This document shows positions 8,342 to 13,054 of a DNA stretch of 13,054 nt, in pieces. This DNA is from Candidatus Brocadia sp. (GTDB lineage Bacteria > Planctomycetota > Brocadiia > Brocadiales > Brocadiaceae). The DNA lies in NCBI GenBank assembly GCA_030837935.1, contig JAUQXU010000177.1, forward strand, positions 1 to 13,054, read 5' to 3'. Within the stretch, counting starts at the first letter, position 1, and every line of letters starts with the position of its first letter. A model generated the notes under the pieces. That model was not told the origin of the DNA. It did not search any database and saw nothing but the letters and a program-made list of their open reading frames with translations. Made by a program: the position numbers and the translations under genes.

Positions 8342-8354
8342 GGGAATTATTCCC
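8342..8354. promoter_or_regulatory. Perfect palindrome just upstream of the parA start codon
   Basis: GGGAAT and ATTCCC flank a central T. The dyad occupies the place where a ribosome-binding site would be expected for parA, so it could be an operator or a small hairpin that limits translation. Autoregulation is possible but not shown. Confidence 0.4.
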
Positions 8355-8400
8355 GTCTTTGGATTTAAATAGAACCAATATTTCAATATGTTGTTTATTA

Positions 8401-8429
8401 AAAATAACAAAATAGATTGAACTAAGCAA
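8401..8429 (-). promoter_or_regulatory. Possible sigma-70 promoter of parA
   Basis: On the minus strand TTGCTT (8424-8429) and TATTTT (8401-8406) are spaced by 17 bases. The surrounding stretch is very AT-rich and offers other weak matches, so this is one candidate among several. Confidence 0.25.
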
Positions 8430-8436
8430 AACAAAA

Positions 8437-8588
8437 AGGTGAAAACGCCTATTCTCCTGGCGACATTACACCTTCAGGGTATCTCATTGGAACGAGATTG
8501 CACTTATCCCTTATGAGAAACCCGCTTGCGGGTGGACACCCTCCCTTCCTACCTATGGGCATGGTCGTGGAAAAAACAATCTTCCACG
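8437..8588. other. Hairpin-rich intergenic stretch, possible structured RNA or decayed element
   Basis: Several inverted repeats lie in succession. These are AGGTG/CGCCT around AAAA (8437-8450), ATCTC/GAGAT (8481-8498), ACCCGC/GCGGGT (8520-8533), GGGTG/CACCC (8530-8541, mutually exclusive with the previous one), and CGTGGAA/TTCCACG around nine bases (8566-8588). The stretch is richer in G and C than the neighbouring spacer. It matches no riboswitch or RNA family that I recognise. The rest of the spacer, 8589-8674, shows nothing. Confidence 0.35.
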
Positions 8589-8674
8589 TTATACGTCCAT
8601 TTGAGAAAGAACATGATTTTTATGAGAACGCTTTTTTAGCACTAATCCTTGAATACCTGATTCATAGAAAGTCA

Positions 8675-8703
8675 TTGACACTACTTTACATGTCTGATAT
8701 ATT
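8675..8703 (+). promoter_or_regulatory. Near-consensus sigma-70 promoter of the NnrS-like gene
   Basis: A perfect -35 TTGACA (8675-8680), a 17-base spacer and -10 TATATT (8698-8703) point toward the membrane protein gene. Transcription would begin near 8710, giving a leader of about 113 bases. Confidence 0.65.
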
Positions 8704-8705
8704 AC

Positions 8706-8720
8706 TTGTTAACAATTGTT
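8706..8720. promoter_or_regulatory. Overlapping palindromes at the transcription start, candidate operator
   Basis: TTGTTAACAATTGTT contains two perfect 10-base palindromes, TTGTTAACAA (8706-8715) and AACAATTGTT (8711-8720), sharing five bases. It lies 2 bases downstream of the -10 box and covers the expected start point, a classical position for repression. The regulator is unknown. Confidence 0.5.
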
Positions 8721-8822
8721 TCATATTATCACGCTATGCCAAATAAATTACAAGATGTTTTCTGTCCTGTTGTTTTGCAAAGAGGGTGATAGTCTCACAC
8801 GAAACTTTAAGGAACCGCTTTT

Positions 8823-10607
8823 ATGGAAAGGATACGGCAAGAAAATACCGTCAAAGATGTTATTGAAAAATTCCCTGTAACCCGCCGCATCTTTGAGACC
8901 TATGGTATTATGTGCGGTGGTAATATCCTCCCAGACAAACCCCTTTCTTTCTTCGCCAAGATGCACAATATCAGCCCTGCCAAATTGATTGATGACCTTC
9001 AAAAACTTATCAACGGAGAAGTCGATTCAAATAGTGACGTTGTAATCACAAAACCCCAAACTGAGCATGTGTATGAGATCTTCGTAAAGGCGGCAATACT
9101 CATAGTGCTTTCCACTGGGTGTCTTTACGGGGCTTCGCTATTGGCCTATATGGCATTTCAGAATTCAATGACTTCTGTATCCTGGATACTTATCGAAACA
9201 CACGGTGATACCCAGGTGTACGGATGGGTTGGCCTGTTCATCATGGGCATATCATATTTTGCCTTGCCTAAATTTTGGAATTCCATGCTCTATAGCACAC
9301 CGTTGGCTTACAAATCATTTTTTTTGATGGTAGTAGGCATCTTTCTCTCCTTTGTCTTTAAGACGATTGCATATTACTCAGGTTCGTTTTTCTTTAAGAT
9401 TCCTGCCTTGATTGGGTGTGTATTTCAAGCCGCATCAATAGCGATTTTTATCTACGTTATTTGCATGACATATTTTTCCTCAGAAAAAAAGAAATTTGAG
9501 ATTTACGAAGGGTTTCTCCTATCCAGTTATCTCTGGTTCGTCCTCCAGGCCATTGCCTTCGTTGCTTTATACTTTCATTTTAATATTGTGGGAAATATTG
9601 ACATCCCAGATGTTTTTAAAAACCCTATTCGGCATATACAGATCGTGGGATTTGCCTGTATGGTTATTATCGGGATATTCACAAAGACCTTGCCAATTTT
9701 TCTGGGTATACAGGAACCAAACAGAAAAATTAACACATATGTTTTATATGTATTGAATATCTCGATTGCCTTAAAAACGATATCCGGATTTTACCGAGAA
9801 TATACTACGAATCTGCATGGTTTTTTTACGGTAATTTTCTGCCTGGCGGGGATACTAGAGACATTTGGGGTATTTTTATTTATCTATAATTTAAATTTAT
9901 TTGACAGCAGAAAGACGGTTAAAAACCCAACCAATTTACCGACTGGATTTAGAAAATATATCAGGGCTGCGCTCATCTGGTTGTTTATTTCGGAAGCCGC
10001 ATTATTGACTTTTACGATTTACGAGGCATTATCGGGAGAACAGGTGCCTCATGCCTTGTTTGGCGCCTACCGGCATGCCATCTTCGTTGGGTTCATTAGT
10101 ATGATGATACTTGGCTGCGCCTCCAAGATGATTCCTTTGAGTAAAGGGGTAAAATTATGCAGTACAAAACTCCTTAATGCAACCTTTATACTCATAAATA
10201 TTGGGTGTATGTTCAGGGTTACCGCCCAACCAATTGCCACACTTCTTTATCCTCAAGTCTATGCCTTCATGGGAATCAGCGGCTTTCTTGAATATGCAGC
10301 CATGTTCTGCTTTGGCATCAATGCATGGCAGACCATGCAATTTGACACGGAAGAAGAGTCTTCTGATCAAATTAAGATCGCAACTGCCAGTACCAATGTC
10401 TACCAACTCATCAAGCAGTATCCTCAAACTCTTGATATTTTGGTTGGTTTCGGGTTCAAACAACTAAAAAATCCTGTCCTCAGAAATACCCTTGCCAGAA
10501 CAATCAGCCTCGGACAAGCAGTGCAGATTAATCCCGTTAACCTCGAAGATTTATTAAAAGAATTAAACGCTGCAATAAAGATGTGTATTGAGGTAAAAGT
10601 AGCATAA
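8823..10607 (+). CDS. NnrS-like multi-spanning membrane protein flanked by two DUF1858-type domains
   Basis: A 594-residue protein. Residues 8-62 match the DUF1858 ('hybrid-cluster-associated') pattern: TVKDVIEKFP, a loop with Cys31-Gly-Gly, and a helical end. About 12 hydrophobic segments follow from about 85 to 505. They include conserved-looking histidines in ETHGDTQVYGW (H127), RHIQIVGF (H271), PHALFG (H410) and RHAIFVGF (H418), each set before a turn with a P. This resembles the NnrS family of haem- and copper-containing membrane proteins linked to nitric oxide, and more distantly the haem-copper oxidase subunit I-like proteins. Residues 522-583 form a second DUF1858-like unit (NVYQLIKQYP, then FGF-NPVLRNTLAR and LEDLLKELN) that lacks the cysteine. 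ATG is preceded by AAGGA about 10 bases away. The gene is monocistronic, with its own promoter. A nitric oxide or redox role is inference; the membrane domain is divergent. Confidence 0.8.
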   Translation: MERIRQENTVKDVIEKFPVTRRIFETYGIMCGGNILPDKPLSFFAKMHNISPAKLIDDLQKLINGEVDSNSDVVITKPQTEHVYEIFVKAAILIVLSTGCLYGASLLAYMAFQNSMTSVSWILIETHGDTQVYGWVGLFIMGISYFALPKFWNSMLYSTPLAYKSFFLMVVGIFLSFVFKTIAYYSGSFFFKIPALIGCVFQAASIAIFIYVICMTYFSSEKKKFEIYEGFLLSSYLWFVLQAIAFVALYFHFNIVGNIDIPDVFKNPIRHIQIVGFACMVIIGIFTKTLPIFLGIQEPNRKINTYVLYVLNISIALKTISGFYREYTTNLHGFFTVIFCLAGILETFGVFLFIYNLNLFDSRKTVKNPTNLPTGFRKYIRAALIWLFISEAALLTFTIYEALSGEQVPHALFGAYRHAIFVGFISMMILGCASKMIPLSKGVKLCSTKLLNATFILINIGCMFRVTAQPIATLLYPQVYAFMGISGFLEYAAMFCFGINAWQTMQFDTEEESSDQIKIATASTNVYQLIKQYPQTLDILVGFGFKQLKNPVLRNTLARTISLGQAVQINPVNLEDLLKELNAAIKMCIEVKVA

Positions 10608-10638
10608 AAAAATATCAACCCTGGAAGTATCAAACCAC

Positions 10639-10669
10639 AGAGAACATTTCTCTCAAAGATAATTTTTTT
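10639..10669 (+). terminator. Weak terminator-like hairpin after the NnrS-like gene
   Basis: AGAGAA and TTCTCT pair around CAT (10639-10653), about 30 bases after the stop. A run of seven T begins at about 10663. The stem is short and the T-run is not adjacent, so termination efficiency is doubtful. Confidence 0.3.
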
Positions 10670-10676
10670 CTATAAA

Positions 10677-10691
10677 CTTTGCGTTCTTTCT
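10677..10691 (+). repeat. Intergenic repeat unit, copy 1
   Basis: CTTTGCGTTCTTTCT reads on the plus strand here. A 14-of-15 match appears in inverted orientation at 11693-11707. The pair flanks the Uma2 remnant and pgsA. The unit resembles a common intergenic repeat of AT-rich environmental bacteria rather than a gene. Confidence 0.4.
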
Positions 10692-10747
10692 GTTGCTAAG
10701 TGTAACTGAACCACTATGCATTTTCAAGATAGGCGGGAGGAATTAAG

Positions 10748-10968
10748 ATGACACCGATAATAAAAGAAAAAAGAGGGTTTTGGCCCGGCCGACTTATTTG
10801 TGGAAATAGTCTCTCCATCTACTCAATACAGAGACGTCTATGAGAAGAAAGATTTATACGCAATGCTATATGGATGAAGGTGAACACGGAACCATTAAGT
10901 CTAAAGTTTTAAAGGATTTTATCGTAAATTTAGAAGAGGTATTTAAAGAGGGTTTCGAAGGAGGATAG
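10748..10968 (+). pseudogene. Degraded Uma2-family (DUF820) PD-(D/E)XK nuclease gene
   Basis: Three pieces of one family lie in order but in three reading frames. A strong Shine-Dalgarno (GGGAGG) precedes ATG at 10748, which opens MTPIIKEK, like Uma2 N-termini. From 10776 a second frame reads GFGPADLFVEIVSPSTQYRD and continues YEKKDLYAMLYG to a TGA at 10875. This is the Uma2 core, with the D and E of the PD-(D/E)XK motif and the SPST hallmark. From about 10873 a third frame reads GTIKSKVLKDFIVNLEEVF, the usual C-terminal strand and helix, ending at TAG 10966-10968. A family member is normally about 180-200 residues; roughly 100 residues after the N-terminus and some 40 before the C-terminus are gone. 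Uma2 genes are commonly multicopy in AT-rich environmental genomes and of poorly known function. The tail could still be expressed as a 42-residue ORF from ATG 10840, but I think it is a relic. Confidence 0.7.
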
Positions 10969-11068
10969 TACCTAAACACTTATTTTTTAGCAAAATATAT
11001 TACCCTCTCTGTCATCAATCCAAATGAATACCAAACAACAATAAATCCCAATAAACAAACTCAAGCCG
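10969..11068. other. Spacer between the Uma2 relic and pgsA
   Basis: This is the convergent junction where plus- and minus-strand transcription meet. It is AT-rich. I see no gene, strong hairpin or U-tract terminator for pgsA in it. Confidence 0.5.
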
Positions 11069-11644
11069 CTATTTTGCCAGGATCGCAGGACCAGCTTTAA
11101 CCATATATTTGATCCCCGAAACCAAGGTGATAATTACGGTGAGCCAGAGCATAATAATAATCCCCTGTTTGATGACTACCAGATGATTGAGATATGCGAC
11201 GAATAGCAAGATGAGACTAATGGTGAGCGATTGGACAAACATCTTTGCCTTCCCCCATATGGTTGCCCCGAATTCAATCCCCCTTGATTCTGAATAGCTT
11301 CTGAGACTGTTAACCAAAAATTCTCTCGCTACAATTACTACCACCATCCACGGCGGAATGATATCTTGACCATGCTGTATGAGTAATATAAATCCGCCAC
11401 AGACAATAATCTTATCTACAAACGGATCTGCAATACGCCCAAAATCCGTGAGGAGATCTTTTTTACGCGCCAAATACCCATCCAGCCAATCGGTTAACCA
11501 AGCGAATAAAAATGCACCGAGAGCAACATTGTAATAACGATATGACAGGAATATGAAAAACACAATGGCCAGCAATAGCCTTAATAAAGTTAATCGATTG
11601 GGTAGATTGAATGCCGTACACTTTGTGAAATCAAATGAGCTCAT
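11069..11644 (-). CDS. pgsA: CDP-diacylglycerol-glycerol-3-phosphate 3-phosphatidyltransferase
   Basis: An inner-membrane enzyme that joins CDP-diacylglycerol and glycerol-3-phosphate to give phosphatidylglycerophosphate, the committed step toward phosphatidylglycerol and cardiolipin. The 191-residue length is typical of PgsA. The CDP-alcohol phosphotransferase signature is complete: D52, D55-G56, A59-R60, G69, D73 and D77. The preceding NLPNRLTLLRLLLA (13-26) is the usual PgsA amphipathic and first-helix start. Further hydrophobic helices lie at about 26-50, 80-107, 133-152 and 157-185. The ATG at 11644 follows AGAGGA closely, and an out-of-frame ATG overlaps four bases upstream. It lies 189 bases downstream of rimO on the same strand, a neighbourhood also seen in other bacteria. 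Related CDP-alcohol phosphotransferases cannot be fully excluded, but PgsA fits best. Confidence 0.93.
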   Translation of the reverse strand: MSSFDFTKCTAFNLPNRLTLLRLLLAIVFFIFLSYRYYNVALGAFLFAWLTDWLDGYLARKKDLLTDFGRIADPFVDKIIVCGGFILLIQHGQDIIPPWMVVVIVAREFLVNSLRSYSESRGIEFGATIWGKAKMFVQSLTISLILLFVAYLNHLVVIKQGIIIMLWLTVIITLVSGIKYMVKAGPAILAK

Positions 11645-11692
11645 TCATTCCTCTTTTCTATTTTTGAAACAATTTACCCCACCGCAAAGACG

Positions 11693-11707
11693 AAAAAGAA
11701 CGCAAAG
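11693..11707 (-). repeat. Intergenic repeat unit, copy 2 (inverted)
   Basis: The minus strand reads CTTTGCGTTCTTTTT, matching 10677-10691 at 14 of 15 bases, and continues to a second CTTTGCGG motif near 11681. It lies in the rimO-pgsA spacer, 48 bases upstream of pgsA. Confidence 0.4.
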
Positions 11708-11833
11708 CTTTAAAAAATAAAGAAGGGAAAAGAAGTATGGGTATTTCACGCCCACCCCAACTCGTGAACCCGTCCCGTATTGCTAATTCTCTTTATTCTA
11801 TTCTTTATCACTACAGATCTTCTTTTGCTCCCT

Positions 11834-13054
11834 TTACGTCTTGTGCTGAATTATCGTTCCTATCAGGTCATATCCAACAGTGCCCGTAATCATCATATTT
11901 TTAATATCACCAATTTTCAAATGATTTTCCTGTATAATTACCTTACTATCTACATCAGGTGCGTCCCCGTAAGTTCTGCCCAACCATTTTTTGCCCGTCC
12001 TATCCTTCTCATCAACAATAACAGCGATGGTGTTTTTCATCAGATTTTTATGTTTTTTCAAAACAATTTTTTGTTGTGCGAGCATGATTTCCTTTAACCG
12101 CTGTTCCTTTACCTCTTTAGGTATCTGCTTTTTAAGGGATGCAGCAGGAGTACCTTCCTCTTTGGAATAAATAAATGCCCCCAACCTTTCAAATTTTGCA
12201 CTTGTTATGAATGCTAAAAGCTCTGCAAAGTGTGCATCGGTTTCTCCAGGAAATCCTACAATAACTGAGGTTCTCAAAAATAGTCGGGGTATGTGGCTTC
12301 GTAAATCACCAATCAGGCTCTCTATATGTGCGTGTGTCACTCCCCGCCCCATCTCCTTGAGAATAGCGTCATTAATGTGTTGAATAGGGAGGTCGATATA
12401 TTTACATATCTTATCAGACCGACCTATAACATGAATAAGCTCTGGATAAAAATGCCTTGGATGGGTATAGAGTATCCGTATCCATTCAACACCATCTATC
12501 CCTGAAAGTTTCTCCAATAATACATGCAACTGCTGTTTACCGTACAAGTCAACACCGTACGAGGTAGTATCCTGTGAAATAACATTAATTTCCTTTACCC
12601 CCTCGCAGGCCATCTGTTGTGCCTCTTCCAGGATATTCTCTATCGTCCGGCTGTGAAACCTTCCCCGTATACCAGGAATGGCACAATAAGTACACCGGTT
12701 ATCGCATCCATCGGAAATCCTGAGATAGGCATAATGTCTTGGAGTCAATCTGATGCGATTACGCCAATCGTCGCCGCACTCTGCAGACGAGGCCATTTTC
12801 GCTTTATGATCAGAGCCTGACAAATCGGTTAATTTTTTAAAATCCTTTAACCCCACCACGTGATCAATTTCAGGGATTTCTTTCTGCAATTCCTTTGCAT
12901 ACCGTTGAGCCAGACAACCCGTCACAATGAGTTTTTTACAACGAGCTGCTTCTTTTAGCTTTGCCATCTTAAAGATCGTGTCAATTGACTCCTTCTTGGA
13001 ATCGTCAATAAAACCGCAGGTATTTATAATCAATACCTCCGCATCCTCAGGATA
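11834..13054 (-). CDS. rimO: Ribosomal protein S12 methylthiotransferase (radical SAM), 5' end outside the window
   Basis: This enzyme puts a methylthio group on the conserved aspartate of ribosomal protein S12 using two 4Fe-4S clusters. The visible part begins mid-domain, reading YPEDAEVLIINTCGFIDDSK with no stop up to the window edge, so about 35-45 N-terminal residues are missing; the TTG at 13031-13033 is an internal leucine codon. Numbering from that codon, the MTTase N-terminal cluster cysteines are C6 and C40, with the first one lost off the edge. The radical SAM motif is C110-x3-C114-x2-C117 in SDGCDNRCTYCAIPGIRGR. A TRAM domain ends the protein (about 330-395) with the RimO-typical GRTYGDAPDVDSKVII, which favours RimO over MiaB or MtaB. 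The stop TAA is at 11834-11836. It is the upstream gene of the rimO-pgsA pair. Confidence 0.95.
   Translation of the reverse strand, partial: YPEDAEVLIINTCGFIDDSKKESIDTIFKMAKLKEAARCKKLIVTGCLAQRYAKELQKEIPEIDHVVGLKDFKKLTDLSGSDHKAKMASSAECGDDWRNRIRLTPRHYAYLRISDGCDNRCTYCAIPGIRGRFHSRTIENILEEAQQMACEGVKEINVISQDTTSYGVDLYGKQQLHVLLEKLSGIDGVEWIRILYTHPRHFYPELIHVIGRSDKICKYIDLPIQHINDAILKEMGRGVTHAHIESLIGDLRSHIPRLFLRTSVIVGFPGETDAHFAELLAFITSAKFERLGAFIYSKEEGTPAASLKKQIPKEVKEQRLKEIMLAQQKIVLKKHKNLMKNTIAVIVDEKDRTGKKWLGRTYGDAPDVDSKVIIQENHLKIGDIKNMMITGTVGYDLIGTIIQHKT

Noticed and set aside
8337..8429. 31-residue N-terminal extension of ParA from a TTG codon
   Set aside because: The residues do not match the family, the codon is a poor start, and the conserved fold begins exactly at the ATG at 8336.
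8449..8562. 37-codon minus-strand ORF starting MPIGRKGG and ending MSPGE
   Set aside because: It has an open frame and unusual Gly/Pro content but no ribosome site, and it coincides with the hairpin cluster. It is more likely translation of a structured or repetitive DNA stretch.
8706..8720. Rex or Fnr binding site at the NnrS-like promoter
   Set aside because: The half sites resemble TTGTTAA but lack the spacing of Rex sites, and TTGAT-N4-ATCAA is absent. It is only reported as an unassigned palindrome.
8498..8746. 82-codon plus-strand open frame upstream of the NnrS-like gene
   Set aside because: It overlaps the strong promoter and operator, has no Shine-Dalgarno and shows no recognisable motif.
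1..13054. CRISPR array, tRNA, rRNA or insertion sequence
   Set aside because: No regularly spaced repeats, cloverleaf-like sequence, rRNA stretch or transposase reading frame was seen.

Overview
The window is an AT-rich bacterial chromosomal segment with single-gene and small-operon organisation on both strands. It holds six recognisable protein genes, one degraded gene and several structured intergenic stretches. The base composition and the mix of genes (a long multi-PAS kinase, a sigma-54 response regulator, an NnrS-like membrane protein with DUF1858 domains, and rimO next to pgsA) would fit an anaerobic environmental bacterium. An anammox planctomycete (Brocadiales) or a deltaproteobacterium-like lineage is plausible. 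This taxonomic guess is inference; no rRNA or other decisive marker is present.

Left half (1-7238), all on the minus strand: a three-gene signalling operon read from high to low coordinates. First comes an exported ABC-type substrate-binding protein with no permease or ATPase gene beside it (7238-6144). Twelve bases later comes a 1395-residue membrane histidine kinase with HAMP, two GAF and four PAS segments (6131-1944). Last, after 127 bases, comes a REC-PAS-AAA+-Fis sigma-54 activator (1816-101). The likely logic is that the periplasmic protein binds a small ligand, the kinase reads it together with cytoplasmic PAS/GAF inputs, and the regulator switches on sigma-54 promoters. No convincing -24/-12 promoter was found in the intergenic stretches scanned by eye, so the target genes are probably elsewhere.

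Middle (7239-8822): a 333-base intergenic stretch with a good -10 box and three dyad symmetries lies upstream of the operon. Next is an orphan ParA/Soj ATPase on the minus strand, with a perfect 13-base palindrome just ahead of its start. Then comes a divergent intergenic region holding a run of hairpins and a near-consensus sigma-70 promoter with overlapping palindromes at its transcription start.

Right half (8823-13054): that promoter faces a 594-residue plus-strand membrane protein in which an NnrS-like domain sits between two DUF1858-type domains. This suggests a role in nitric oxide or redox stress. Downstream are the remains of a Uma2-family (DUF820) nuclease gene, broken into pieces in three reading frames. 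The window closes with two minus-strand housekeeping genes: pgsA (phosphatidylglycerophosphate synthase) and, upstream of it, rimO (ribosomal protein S12 methylthiotransferase), whose 5' end runs off the window.
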